A stretch of DNA of 64,000 nt from Lachnospiraceae bacterium (GCA_022791755.1 JAAVZR010000008.1:1-64000), one strand, 5' to 3'. Numbered from the stretch's first letter, positions 8,302 through 18,623 are shown. Translations and numbers: made by a program. Notes: generated from the letters alone by a model not told the origin.

Positions 8302-9066
8302 ATGGAGCTAAGGGAGAATGAACGAATCGATGACTTGCAGTGTAAAGGCTACTGTATCATTCAAAACACGAAAAGGTTTTGCTTTGGCATGGATGCCGTG
8401 CTGCTGTCCGGTTTTGCTGCTGTCCGGCCTGCGGGCACGGTACTGGATCTGGGGACAGGCACCGGGATCATTCCGATTCTGATGGAGGCTAAGACAGAGG
8501 GCCGTCATTTTACAGGACTGGAGATCCAGGAAGAGATGGCAGAGATGGCCCGTCGCAGTGTGGCTCTCAATGGCCTGGCGGAGAAAATCACTATCGTCAC
8601 AGGAGATATCAGAGAAGCCTCGAAACAATTCGGCGGGGCTTCTTTTGATGTGGTGACATGCAATCCTCCTTATATAGAGACGAATCATGGCCTGAAAAAT
8701 CCGAATGATGCCATGGCTATCGCCCGCCATGAGGTGTTGTGCCGCCTGGAGGACGTGATAAGGGCAGCGGCTTTCGTGCTTAAGCCAGGCGGTCATTTTT
8801 ATATGGTACACCGGCCCAGAAGGCTGGTGGAGATCATCTGCCTGATGGAGCAGTACCGGATTCAGCCGAAACGTATCCGAATGGTACATCCATATATGGG
8901 AGAAGAGGCGAATATGGTCCTTCTGGAAGGGACACGGAACGGAGGCAGACAGATGATCGTAGAGAAGCCGCTGATCGTGTACCGGGAGCCGGGGATGTAT
9001 ACGGACGAGGTTATGGAGATCTATTATGGAAGCGAATGGAAAAGAAGGGGAAAGACGGGAGGATGA
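8302..9066 (+). CDS. tRNA1(Val) A37 N6-methyltransferase family (YfiC/YabB-like)
   Basis: 254 aa. SAM-dependent methyltransferase: motif I VLDLGTGTGIIPIL, acidic LEIQEEM, and catalytic NPPY in VVTCNPPYI, which fits N6-adenine methylation. Its place between yaaT and rsmI matches the Firmicutes yabB gene. I chose ATG 8302, with GGAG 6 nt upstream; an earlier frame start overlaps ricT. Target tRNA is inferred from family only. Confidence 0.88.
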   Translation: MELRENERIDDLQCKGYCIIQNTKRFCFGMDAVLLSGFAAVRPAGTVLDLGTGTGIIPILMEAKTEGRHFTGLEIQEEMAEMARRSVALNGLAEKITIVTGDIREASKQFGGASFDVVTCNPPYIETNHGLKNPNDAMAIARHEVLCRLEDVIRAAAFVLKPGGHFYMVHRPRRLVEIICLMEQYRIQPKRIRMVHPYMGEEANMVLLEGTRNGGRQMIVEKPLIVYREPGMYTDEVMEIYYGSEWKRRGKTGG

Positions 9067-9072
9067 TACTTT

Positions 9073-9909
9073 ATGAGTGGAATGCTGTATCTGTGCGCTA
9101 CACCGATCGGAAATCTGGAAGATATCACCTTTCGTGTGGTGAGGACACTCCGGGAAGCGGATCTGATCGCAGCCGAGGATACCCGGAACACGATCCGGCT
9201 GTTAAATCATTTTGAGATCAAAACGCCCATGACCAGCTATCACGAGCATAATAAGGTGGAAAAGGCCAGAGAGCTGGTACGGCGGATGCAGGAGGGGCTT
9301 CAGATCGCGCTGGTGACAGATGCCGGTACGCCGGCGATCTCTGATCCGGGAGAAGAGCTGGTACGCCAGTGCGCGGAGGCCGGAGTGGCGGTGACAAGCC
9401 TGCCGGGTCCGGCAGCCTGTATTACGGCCCTGACCCTTTCAGCGCTGCCTGCCAGGAGATTTTGCTTTGAGGCGTTTCTGCCGCCGGATAAGGCTGAAAG
9501 GACCCAGGTGTTGGAGAGTTTGAAGACGGAGAGCCGGACGATCATTCTGTATGAGGCGCCTCACCGTCTCAGAAAAACTTTAAAAGAACTTCTGGAAGCT
9601 CTGGGAGATCGGCCTCTTGCCTTGTGCAGAGAGCTGACAAAAAAGTTTGAAGAAGTGCGTCACAGTACGCTGGCTGCCGAGGCAGAGCGGTTGAGGGCAG
9701 AAGAGCCACGGGGCGAGTATGTATTAGTAATCCAGGGAAAATCCTTTGCCGAACAGATTCGTAAGGAGCAGGAGAGCTGGCGGCAGATGTCTGTCAAAGA
9801 GCATATGGAGCGTTATCTGGACGCGGGGATGGATAAGAAGGAGGCCATGAAACAGGTGGCGAAGGATCGGGGAGTGCCAAAGAGGGAGATTTATCAGGCG
9901 CTTTTGTAA
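9073..9909 (+). CDS. rsmI: 16S rRNA C1402 2'-O-methyltransferase
   Basis: 278 aa. SAM-dependent tetrapyrrole-methylase fold. Visible: LYLCATPIGNLEDIT, AAEDTRNT, VTDAGTPAISDPG and LPGPAACITAL, all hallmarks of RsmI, which methylates C1402 in the ribosomal decoding center. Last gene of the holB operon, 6 nt after the methyltransferase gene. Confidence 0.95.
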   Translation: MSGMLYLCATPIGNLEDITFRVVRTLREADLIAAEDTRNTIRLLNHFEIKTPMTSYHEHNKVEKARELVRRMQEGLQIALVTDAGTPAISDPGEELVRQCAEAGVAVTSLPGPAACITALTLSALPARRFCFEAFLPPDKAERTQVLESLKTESRTIILYEAPHRLRKTLKELLEALGDRPLALCRELTKKFEEVRHSTLAAEAERLRAEEPRGEYVLVIQGKSFAEQIRKEQESWRQMSVKEHMERYLDAGMDKKEAMKQVAKDRGVPKREIYQALL

Positions 9910-10058
9910 AACCCATTTTATTTAATTGAACGTCCCAGGGCTCCCGCAGGGTGCCAGGTTTTATACTGTCTCAGTGAGAGACCGTTCATAGACTGTAAAA
10001 GAATACGGATGGCCTGGTTATGTATCAGAGAGGTGACAGTCCGGAGAAAGCGGGAGGC

Positions 10059-10095
10059 ATATCAACCGGCTGCTAGAGGGCGGGCAGGGTTCCTG
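10059..10095 (+). repeat. 30-bp exact copy of the Rpn gene 3' end
   Basis: Positions 10059-10088 are identical to 11284-11313, which encode the last residues of the downstream Rpn-type nuclease; after one mismatch the next bases TTCC also match. It looks like the remnant of an earlier tandem copy of that gene. Rest of the 9910-10107 spacer: nothing recognised. Confidence 0.8.
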
Positions 10096-10107
10096 AACAA
10101 AGAGACG

Positions 10108-10154
10108 AAGTGAGGAGTGCGCTGTCTGGCATTTCGGCGAAACCCTCACTTTTT
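10108..10154 (+). terminator. Terminator-like hairpin before the Rpn gene
   Basis: AAGTGAGG (10108-10115) pairs with CCTCACTT (10144-10151) around a 28-nt loop, followed by a T-run. It may end transcription from rsmI or from the lost gene copy. Confidence 0.55.
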
Positions 10155-10169
10155 GCGTGTGGCGCACCC

Positions 10170-10241
10170 TGGGAAAATGTGCTATAGTATCAAAGAATCT
10201 GTCAGATCTGCCGACCGGTCAGGCCGGCGCACATTTTCCCA
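10170..10241 (+). promoter_or_regulatory. 13-bp perfect inverted repeat around the Rpn gene promoter
   Basis: TGGGAAAATGTGC (10170-10182) and GCACATTTTCCCA (10229-10241) are exact reverse complements, 46 nt apart. Directly after the left arm is an extended -10, TGCTATAGT (10180-10188). Between the arms lie two palindromes, CAGATCTG (10203) and GACCGGTC (10213). The right arm ends just before the ribosome site AGAGGTG. Transcripts from this -10 would lack the left arm, so a DNA-binding role is more likely than an RNA hairpin. Confidence 0.7.
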
Positions 10242-10256
10242 AAGAGGTGTATATTC

Positions 10257-11324
10257 ATGTCAAATCTTACAAATCAGACCACGAGTCAGGCGGCGAATCA
10301 AGCCATGAATCAGGCAGGGCTGCGTTCTCTTTTTCCTGTGCTGCGAAGCGAAGCAGACATACTGGCTGATATTTACAAAGAGCCGGCCCTGGCAGCAGAG
10401 TTCACAGCCTGGCCGCAGGAGCACCGACAAAGGTTTCTGGACTTTTGCAGTGGCGCGCGGGGAGCAAAGCTTTTGTATGACGCGTTCTTTAAGGAGATCC
10501 TGAACCCGGAGCTGACACCGGAGCGTCTGGAGGAGTTTCTGTCTCTCCTGCTGCATGAACAGGTCCGGATCCTGGCGGTACTGCCTAATGACTCGACGCG
10601 TATCGCAGACGAAAGCTCTCTTTTAATCACAGATATCGTGATTGAGAGAGAGAACCATGAAATTGTGAATCTGGAGATCCAAAAGATCGGCTATAAGTTT
10701 CCCGGTGAACGCTGTGCCTGCTACTCGGCGGATATGCTGCTGCGTCAGTACAAGCGAGTCCGCAGTGAGAAGAGAAAAGCTTTCAGTTATAGGGCTATCC
10801 GTACGGTCTATACGATAGTTCTGTTTGAGAGCAGCCCGAGAGAATTCCACGCCTATCCCAATACCTGTCTTCATTATTTTTCACAGAAATCCAATACTGG
10901 CCTGGAGCTTCTGCAAAAATATCTTCTGATTCCCCTTGACATCTTCCGAGAAATCCACCAAAATAAAGATATCACAGACAAACTGGATGCCTGGCTGGCG
11001 TTTTTGAGCATGGACAGCCCGGATATGATACGAAAGTTGATCCGGTCATATCCGGAATTCCAGTCGCTGTATGAGCAGATCTACAGTCATTGCAGGAATA
11101 TAGAAGAGGTGATGGGGATGTTTTCAGAGGAGCTGAGGGAGCTGGACCGGAATACAGTGCAGCTGATGATTGATGAAATGCAGGAAGAGCTGAATGAGGC
11201 GTGGCAGCAGAAGGAGGAGATGAGACAGCAGTTGGAGGCGGAGCGCCGGCAGCATGAAGCAGAACGCCGACAGATGGAAGAATATATCAACCGGCTGCTA
11301 GAGGGCGGGCAGGATTCCAAATAA
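10257..11324 (+). CDS. Rpn-family PD-(D/E)XK nuclease/transposase
   Basis: 355 aa. Recombination-promoting nuclease (Rpn/YhgA-like) family. The nuclease core is visible: FFKEIL, the metal Asp in LLITDIVIE, then the E-x-Q/K pair in NLEIQKIGY, and CACYSADMLLRQY. The C-terminal third is a charged coiled coil (QQKEEMRQQLEAERRQ and similar), typical of the clostridial branch. Such proteins cut DNA and are linked to mobile elements or defense; no partner gene is adjacent. Start ATG 10257 with AGAGGTG upstream. Flanked by structured repeats. Confidence 0.87.
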   Translation: MSNLTNQTTSQAANQAMNQAGLRSLFPVLRSEADILADIYKEPALAAEFTAWPQEHRQRFLDFCSGARGAKLLYDAFFKEILNPELTPERLEEFLSLLLHEQVRILAVLPNDSTRIADESSLLITDIVIERENHEIVNLEIQKIGYKFPGERCACYSADMLLRQYKRVRSEKRKAFSYRAIRTVYTIVLFESSPREFHAYPNTCLHYFSQKSNTGLELLQKYLLIPLDIFREIHQNKDITDKLDAWLAFLSMDSPDMIRKLIRSYPEFQSLYEQIYSHCRNIEEVMGMFSEELRELDRNTVQLMIDEMQEELNEAWQQKEEMRQQLEAERRQHEAERRQMEEYINRLLEGGQDSK

Positions 11325-11327
11325 AAT

Positions 11328-11369
11328 ACCGGACGCAGAGGTGCTATCATCTCCGCGTCCGGTGTTTTT
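11328..11369 (+). terminator. Terminator after the Rpn gene (probably bidirectional)
   Basis: ACCGGACGC (11328-11336) pairs with GCGTCCGGT (11355-11363), with a further GAG/CTC inside, then GTTTTT. It lies between convergent genes, so may serve the minus-strand beta-glucosidase gene as well. Confidence 0.85.
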
Positions 11370-11383
11370 CAGGGGATATCAGG

Positions 11384-12865
<1,482 letters not shown>

Positions 12866-12893
12866 TTACCTTCCTTCCTGATTTCTATGTACT

Positions 12894-12922
12894 ATGATAT
12901 CATATGAGACAGGGTCTGTCAC
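12894..12922 (-). promoter_or_regulatory. Candidate promoter for the GH1 gene
   Basis: On the minus strand GTGACA (12917-12922), 17-nt spacer, TATCAT (12894-12899). The -10 lies in the 12-bp palindrome TATGATATCATA (12893-12904), a possible operator. Confidence 0.45.
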
Positions 12923-12943
12923 GTCTAAAAATGCGCAGCCCGG

Positions 12944-12972
12944 TTGACACTGCCCAGAGGCCATGCTATATT
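12944..12972 (+). promoter_or_regulatory. Promoter for the aldo/keto reductase gene
   Basis: TTGACA (12944-12949), 17-nt spacer, TATATT (12967-12972), with TG one base before the -10 (extended -10). Start codon 31 nt downstream. Confidence 0.85.
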
Positions 12973-13002
12973 GGAAATAAAGATGAAAAGGAGATCTCCT
13001 AA

Positions 13003-13929
13003 ATGAAAAAAGTCAGACTGGGAAACACATCGTTGCAGGTACCCGCGGTCGTGGCGGGCTGTATGCGCCTGTCACAGCTGGGGCGGGACGGGATGAACGC
13101 TTTTATACATACGGTTATGGAAAGCGGGGTTAATTTCTTCGACCATGCGGATATCTATGCTTATGGCGGGGTGAGCAGCGAGGCCCTGTTTGGCGAAGCG
13201 ATGCAGGGTGATTCTTCGCTTCGCAGGGAAGATATGATTCTTCAGTCCAAATGCGGAATCCGGAAAGGCTACTATGATCTGTCCCGGGATTACATTCTGG
13301 AATCGGTGGATGGAATCCTTAAGAGGCTGAGGACAGAGTACCTGGATATTCTGCTTTTGCACCGTCCGGATGCCCTGGTGGAGCCGGAGGAAGTGGCGGA
13401 GGCGTTTGACCGGCTCAGACAAAGCGGTAAGGTGCGCTATTTCGGCGTGTCCAATCATAAGCCGGCCCAGATCGAGCTCCTCAGAAAATACGTGGGCGAC
13501 AGCCTGACAGTGAATCAGATGCAGTTAAGTCTTCCGGTATCCAATATGATAGCCAACGGCATAGAGGTGAATATGGATTCGCCGGGGGCAGCGGACCGGG
13601 ACGGCAGCGTGCTGGATTACTGCCGCCTCCATGAGATCACATTGCAGGCGTGGTCGCCCTTTCAGATGCCTGGCTGGAAGGGCTGCTTCCTGGGGAATAA
13701 CGAGTATGAGCCGTTAAACAAGGCGATCGAGACGCTGGCGGCGGAGTACGGCGTGAGCGATACGGCCATCGCGGCGGCCTGGATTCTCCGGCATCCGGCC
13801 GGGATACAGCTGGTGTCCGGTACATCCGGTCAGGAGAGGTTTAAAGAGATCGCGGCAGCCGGAGATATCTGTCTGAAGCGGGAAGAGTGGTACCGGCTGT
13901 ACCTGGCGGCCGGACATATTCTGCCGTAA
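13003..13929 (+). CDS. Aldo/keto reductase
   Basis: 308 aa. NADPH-dependent carbonyl reductase of the TIM-barrel AKR superfamily (YdhF-like group). Catalytic tetrad visible: Asp and Tyr in FFDHADIYAYGG, Lys in LQSKCGI, His in LLLHRPD. NADPH-phosphate region LVSGTSGQERF near the C-terminus. AAAAGGAGATCTCCTAA precedes the ATG. Monocistronic between its own promoter and terminator. Substrate unknown. Confidence 0.9.
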   Translation: MKKVRLGNTSLQVPAVVAGCMRLSQLGRDGMNAFIHTVMESGVNFFDHADIYAYGGVSSEALFGEAMQGDSSLRREDMILQSKCGIRKGYYDLSRDYILESVDGILKRLRTEYLDILLLHRPDALVEPEEVAEAFDRLRQSGKVRYFGVSNHKPAQIELLRKYVGDSLTVNQMQLSLPVSNMIANGIEVNMDSPGAADRDGSVLDYCRLHEITLQAWSPFQMPGWKGCFLGNNEYEPLNKAIETLAAEYGVSDTAIAAAWILRHPAGIQLVSGTSGQERFKEIAAAGDICLKREEWYRLYLAAGHILP

Positions 13930-13957
13930 AGAAGGGGCGTTTCTGTCACGGAATAAA

Positions 13958-14020
13958 ACAGGCCATATGCAGGCGATAGGAAGAGGTTTTCCTGTTGCCT
14001 GATATGGCCTGTATTTTATT
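13958..14020 (+). terminator. Terminator between convergent genes
   Basis: ACAGGCCATAT (13958-13968) pairs with ATATGGCCTGT (14002-14012), extended by GCAGGC/GCCTG-type pairs inward, then ATTTTATTT. It lies between the aldo/keto reductase and the minus-strand flavodoxin-fold gene, and the complement has an A-run before the stem, so it could work both ways. Confidence 0.8.
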
Positions 14021-14044
14021 TCCGGGTATGTTTTACGGACTGAA

Positions 14045-14662
14045 TTACCGGATAAAGTTGGTCCGCACAGGCGTTTCCCTTTCGGGAAGACCGTACGTTT
14101 CCCGCCCCAGGGCGATGCTCTTCATCAGGAAAGCCATATTTCTCGCCAGGGTGCGCATACTCTGCAATCCCTCCTCATCCTGAGCGGCCTCTCCCGGCAG
14201 AGTGCCATGGATACTGTTCCAGTACTGTCCGGAAGCCAGGGGCATTCCTGAGATCGTAAAAAATTTATTGAGCTCATCAAAGGTGGAGGACAGCCCTCCT
14301 CTGCGGGCGGCCACTACGCTGGCCCCCACTTTCATGGATTTGTCAAAACGGGTGCTGTAAAACAGGCGGGTCAGGAACGCTACCAGGGTGGCATTGGCAG
14401 AGGCATAGTAGACAGGGCTGCCTGCCACCAGCCCATCACAGGCTTCAAATTCCGCAGCTGTCTCATTGACCAGATCATCGAATACGCATTTACCGGTCTT
14501 CATACAGGAGCGGCAGCCGATACAGCCGCGGATAGCTTGGTTTCCCACATGAATCCACTGGGTTTCGATACCTTCTGCATTAAAAATCTTTTCCATCTCA
14601 CGCAGTGCGGCGGCAGTATTGCCGTTGGGACGGGGGCTTCCATTGAGCAGTAAAACCTTCAT
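14045..14662 (-). CDS. NADPH-dependent FMN reductase / flavodoxin-fold oxidoreductase
   Basis: 205 aa. N-terminal MKVLLLNGSPRPNGNT is the FMN phosphate-binding loop of the NADPH-dependent FMN reductase family. CIGCRSCMKTGKC holds a Cys-rich insert seen in iron-sulfur flavoproteins and related reductases; AGSPVYYAS is the second flavin contact. Likely a cytosolic quinone, nitro-compound or flavin reductase. GGAGAGG lies 9 nt upstream. Substrate not clear. Confidence 0.88.
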   Translation of the reverse strand: MKVLLLNGSPRPNGNTAAALREMEKIFNAEGIETQWIHVGNQAIRGCIGCRSCMKTGKCVFDDLVNETAAEFEACDGLVAGSPVYYASANATLVAFLTRLFYSTRFDKSMKVGASVVAARRGGLSSTFDELNKFFTISGMPLASGQYWNSIHGTLPGEAAQDEEGLQSMRTLARNMAFLMKSIALGRETYGLPERETPVRTNFIR

Positions 14663-14714
14663 TTTTTTCCTCTCCTTTCGATCTGTGGCGCAGGAATCCC
14701 GAGCTCCGGATTTT

Positions 14715-14764
14715 GGCGGCTGGCATTTGAGGCGTGTGTCCCTCTGTCCATGGAGGGTCGATTC
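14715..14764 (+). repeat. Left copy of a direct repeat flanking the histidine kinase gene
   Basis: Shares GGCGTGTGTCCCT (14731-14743) and the following hairpin-forming CCCTCTGTCCATGGAGGG with 17606-17634. Both copies start with GGCGG and a TTG(A/G)G stretch. The hybrid kinase gene lies exactly between the two copies. Confidence 0.65.
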
Positions 14765-14778
14765 GGGAAATTGACTTG

Positions 14779-17361
14779 TCAGCGGCTCAGCCGGCTTATG
14801 ACCTGGAACATTTTTCCGATATCCACCGGCTTGGCCAGATGTTCGTTCATTCCCGCATCCTTTGCCAGTGCCACATCCTCTTCAAATGCGTTGGCCGACA
14901 GGGCTATGATGGGTATGGATTTGGCATCCGGCCGGTCCAGGCTGCGGATCACACGGGTTGCTTCATATCCGCTCATAACCGGCATCATCAGATCCATGAG
15001 TACGCAGTCAAAAGTTCCCGGAAGGGACGCCTCGAAGGCATCCACGGCGGCTTTTCCGTCGTTTGCAGTCACGACCTGTGCGCCTGCTTCCTTAAGCATG
15101 AATTCCACAATTTCACAGTTGATCTCATTGTCCTCCACCAATAGGATGCGCATTCCGGCAATATTCCCCTGTACATTTCGCTCTTCATCCACAGGACACG
15201 CATGGCGGGCCTGATCGATTTGAATGGGGAGGGTGATTCGAAATATGCTGCCCTTGCCGGTCTGGCTGTCCATCTCTATGGATCCTTTCATCTGGTCTGC
15301 CAGCCTCTTGGCGATGGACAGACCAAGCCCTACGCCGTTATAATGGGTCCTTGCGTCGGGATGTTCCTGGGCAAAAGGTTCAAAAACATGTTTTTTAAAG
15401 TCTTCTCCAATGCCAATGCCGGTATCTTCGATCACAAACCGGTAACTTGCGGTCTCGTTTTGGCAGGCGATCTCCTTTACCTGAATGAATACGGAACCAT
15501 GGGGCTGGTTATACCGGATGGCATTGTCAATGACATTCATAAGGATCTGCCTCAGGTGCAGCGGATTTCCGATTAACTTACTGTGCTGTAAGTCGACTTC
15601 CTCCAGCACCAGCCGGATCTGCGCTTCCTCTGCCTGAGCGGACAGGATCGCGATGCAGTTTTCCAATGTATCATGAAGGTCGAAGGGTTCCACTACTACC
15701 GCCGGCCTTCCGGTGTCCAGCTTACTGACCTGAAGCACGTCGTTGACCAGGGACAGCAGATGTTCCGCTGACACACGGATTTTTCTTTGGCATTCTTTCT
15801 GGAGTTCCTGATCGTCCTGACTTTTTTCCTGAATGGCCAGCATTCCCATAATCCCGTTGATGGGGGTGCGCAGATCGTGGGACATATGGGAAAGGAATTC
15901 GCTCTTTGCCGAATTTGCTCTCCGGACCTTTTCCAATAGCTCCATGATGGCCAGTTCCTGCTTTTTCCTGGTCACCATGGTCTCCGTGATGTCCTGGTGA
16001 TATCCGTTCAGGCAGGCCCCGGGTTTTTTAAATGTTCTGTCCGGCACGCCGCCGCAGCGGACGTAGATTTTTCCCAGCTTGGGATGATTCCAGGGGTAGA
16101 TCACCTCGGAACGTCCGGTTTTCAGTATCTCCTGCACGGATTCCCGGACCATCTCCACATAGTCCGGCTCAATATTTTCAAACCAGCGCCGGTAGCACTC
16201 CTCAGGCTCGATCTCATCGGGAACGCCCAGGAGGATCCGCATGGTCCGGTCCGTATACATTCTGGGCTGGCAGCCTTCCTCCAGCTCGATGGTCCAGATA
16301 CCGGTTCTGGCTCCCTCCAGAATGTCCTCCAGGCTCTGTCTCGCCTCCAGCTTGTACTTTTCCTCCTGCTCTACCACGGCGTTGACATCCCGCAGAGCGA
16401 AAATCGCGTGGTTTTCTTCATCTGTCTTCTCTGTGGCGGAAAAATGGATTTCCAGGTGCTTCAGGCCATAGGAGTTTTCATTGACCTGATAACGAACATA
16501 GAATTTTTTCCTTTTTCTGAGCTGTGTGAGCACGTATTCTTTTTTCGTCATGGCACAGAGGCGTTCCTGATCCCGGGGAGCCACACACCGGGAAATATAC
16601 CGTTTCATGGCCGTCTGATAGCCGTCTTCAAAATGAATGATCCAATCTGCACTCATCCATTCGCTGTCCCGGTATATCTCGCATTCGCCCGTGTCGAAGT
16701 TCACCTGATAGATGCCCAGGTAATCCACGCTGAGGGCATGGAGAACGTTATGGCTTCGCTTCTGAAGTTCCCGGACCAGATTGCGCCGTTTCAGGGAGGA
16801 CACGATGAAGTATGCCGCAGTCTGAAGCATATTTGACGCGTATTCCAGCGATTTCACAGGAGGATTGTCCACGCCATAAAAACCGATGATCTTCTCGCCG
16901 TCATAAAGAGGGACCACCACAAGGGAATGGACACTCTGCTGTTTCAGAGTCTCATACTGAAGCGGGTCCGTTTTTCGGATATCTTCGAGACTTTTGATGA
17001 CGATATGTTTGCCGATGCTGAAATTCCGATACCAGCTGGCACATACTTCCGAGGGAACATTTTGAAGATTTTTCTTCTCCGGCTCCACTCCGTCGGCAGT
17101 CCATTCATAGGTGTTGTCATCGCCGCCGGACTCGTTGCGCTCAAATATATAGGTCCGCTCCCCGCGCAGCGCTTTTCCCAGATGCTTCAGCAGCACATCC
17201 AGCGACTGGTCCGGAGTATCCTCCAGCAAGGCGACGCGGAGACCCTCATTGATAACAGCCTCCAGATTCTGAACGCTTTGCATACCGCTGTGCGGCTCAT
17301 GGTTCTGAATGGCCGGCGACCCCTCGCCGTCCCGTTCAAAACGCTCTCTTGAATCACTCAT
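14779..17361 (-). CDS. Hybrid sensor histidine kinase (GAF-PAS-HisKA-HATPase-REC)
   Basis: 860 aa. No membrane segment, so a cytosolic sensor. Order: GAF-like domain (about 25-170, with YIFERN and VVPLYDGEKIIGFYGVD), PAS-like regions (about 185-470), HisKA with SHMSHDLRTPINGI (phospho-His near 494), HATPase_c with DTGIGIGEDF and GVGLGLSIAKRLADQM, and a C-terminal receiver RILLVEDNEIN with phospho-Asp in LMDLMMP near 789. No HPt or output domain and no response regulator next door, so phosphate probably leaves via an HPt protein elsewhere. I chose ATG 17361, with GGAGGGCAGG just upstream; the frame is open further up. Confidence 0.9.
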   Translation of the reverse strand: MSDSRERFERDGEGSPAIQNHEPHSGMQSVQNLEAVINEGLRVALLEDTPDQSLDVLLKHLGKALRGERTYIFERNESGGDDNTYEWTADGVEPEKKNLQNVPSEVCASWYRNFSIGKHIVIKSLEDIRKTDPLQYETLKQQSVHSLVVVPLYDGEKIIGFYGVDNPPVKSLEYASNMLQTAAYFIVSSLKRRNLVRELQKRSHNVLHALSVDYLGIYQVNFDTGECEIYRDSEWMSADWIIHFEDGYQTAMKRYISRCVAPRDQERLCAMTKKEYVLTQLRKRKKFYVRYQVNENSYGLKHLEIHFSATEKTDEENHAIFALRDVNAVVEQEEKYKLEARQSLEDILEGARTGIWTIELEEGCQPRMYTDRTMRILLGVPDEIEPEECYRRWFENIEPDYVEMVRESVQEILKTGRSEVIYPWNHPKLGKIYVRCGGVPDRTFKKPGACLNGYHQDITETMVTRKKQELAIMELLEKVRRANSAKSEFLSHMSHDLRTPINGIMGMLAIQEKSQDDQELQKECQRKIRVSAEHLLSLVNDVLQVSKLDTGRPAVVVEPFDLHDTLENCIAILSAQAEEAQIRLVLEEVDLQHSKLIGNPLHLRQILMNVIDNAIRYNQPHGSVFIQVKEIACQNETASYRFVIEDTGIGIGEDFKKHVFEPFAQEHPDARTHYNGVGLGLSIAKRLADQMKGSIEMDSQTGKGSIFRITLPIQIDQARHACPVDEERNVQGNIAGMRILLVEDNEINCEIVEFMLKEAGAQVVTANDGKAAVDAFEASLPGTFDCVLMDLMMPVMSGYEATRVIRSLDRPDAKSIPIIALSANAFEEDVALAKDAGMNEHLAKPVDIGKMFQVISRLSR

Positions 17362-17593
17362 AAACCTGCCCTCCATATGGACTGCTTTCCGATCATGGCC
17401 GCTGTGTCCACGGCTTCTGTGCCATGATATCATATACTCCCCAACTACGTCAATACAGAGGTTGGTTCGGGAGGTGTTCTATAACAATTTTAACATAGAA
17501 CCGTTGGAGAGGAAAGAAGAAATTAACTGGAAGAGCCGAATCCCGGGCTGTTGGACGTACGCCGATTGACGTTAATGCCGCCAGCCGCGAAAA

Positions 17594-17640
17594 GGCGGTA
17601 CTTGGGGCGTGTGTCCCTTAGTCCACTGAGGGTAATCAAG
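17594..17640 (+). repeat. Right copy of the direct repeat flanking the histidine kinase gene
   Basis: GGCGTGTGTCCCT (17606-17618) identical to 14731-14743, followed by hairpin CCCTTAG-TCCA-CTGAGGG (17615-17632). It is preceded by a CCGCC/GGCGG hairpin. The rest of the spacer 17362-17656 shows nothing else recognisable. Confidence 0.65.
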
Positions 17641-17656
17641 ATAAAGAACGCACCGC

Positions 17657-18532
17657 TCAATAGAAACGCATCGTCTCCGTTTCACAGAGATTTTGCACAA
17701 AGTCCAGGAAGTCCCGCACAGGTGGCGCGGGATTTTTCTTATAATACAGGCCATAGGGCAGGGCGTATTCCCACTGACAGGGAATGGTTACCAGATCAGG
17801 GTGGATGTCCTGCCAGCAGAGGGGAGTCTGCAAAAGGCAGCCCTCCAGGATGCATGTGCCAAAAAGGGACATATTGTACCAGTCGACCTCGCGAATCTGC
17901 ACACCGTGGGCGGCAGCCTCCTGCTGTAGCCGGTCCAGTATCACGGATATACCGGATTTCAGAGTAATCAGCGTCTGCCCCTTCATATCCTCCGGCGTCA
18001 GGAATCTGCGGGAGGACAGGGGATGAGCTCTGGGAACAGCGCAGGCGATAGGAACCTGGCACAGCTCCAGAAATTCGGTATATTTATCCCAGGGGCTCCC
18101 ATAGCGGATTCCTTCCATGAGGTCGGCATTATCAAAATCCGTGCTTCTTTGCAGCGGAAACAGCTTTACATGATATTCGGGATGACAGGCGCTGAAGCGG
18201 ACCCACAGCTCATAAAACAACCGGCATTTATTCAGAAGAGAGGTGCCCACATGGATTTCAGACCGGGCGGCCTGCTCCAGCTCTGTCAGCTTGCGCCGTA
18301 TATTTTCACTTGTATGGATCAGCGTCCGGGCTTCCTGGTACAGATATTCACCGGGCCTTGTCAGAATGATCCCTTTTTTGGTGCGGATAAACAGGTGAAC
18401 CTTCAAATCCTGTTCCAGATTATTGATCTGCTGGATCACGGCGCTGGGGGTGATATACAGAGCCGCAGCGGCCTTGGAAAAACTTCCTGTCTCAGCGGCC
18501 GTGAGAAAGGTATCTAATTGCCGGTTATACAT
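17657..18532 (-). CDS. LysR-family transcriptional regulator
   Basis: 291 aa, standard length. N-terminal winged HTH: FLTAAETGSFSKAAAALYITPSAV followed by INNLEQDLKVHLFIR (given in two parts), then the LysR substrate-binding domain from about residue 90. Ribosome site GGAGG 6 nt upstream of ATG. It is divergent from the exported flavin reductase gene at 18706, so it probably controls that gene and itself from the shared 173-bp region. Inducer unknown; by context it may be the reductase's electron acceptor. Confidence 0.92.
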   Translation of the reverse strand: MYNRQLDTFLTAAETGSFSKAAAALYITPSAVIQQINNLEQDLKVHLFIRTKKGIILTRPGEYLYQEARTLIHTSENIRRKLTELEQAARSEIHVGTSLLNKCRLFYELWVRFSACHPEYHVKLFPLQRSTDFDNADLMEGIRYGSPWDKYTEFLELCQVPIACAVPRAHPLSSRRFLTPEDMKGQTLITLKSGISVILDRLQQEAAAHGVQIREVDWYNMSLFGTCILEGCLLQTPLCWQDIHPDLVTIPCQWEYALPYGLYYKKNPAPPVRDFLDFVQNLCETETMRFY

Positions 18533-18623
18533 ATGTATCCTCCTGCGTTATAAGGATTACCTGATAACTATCATAAGGGATTTCGACTTCCCAGACAAGG
18601 GGGTTTATGAAATAATAATCAGG

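Noticed and set aside
10257-11324. Reading the Rpn-type gene and repeats as an insertion sequence
   Set aside because: The inverted repeat pair lies wholly upstream of the gene rather than at both ends, and no target duplication is seen.
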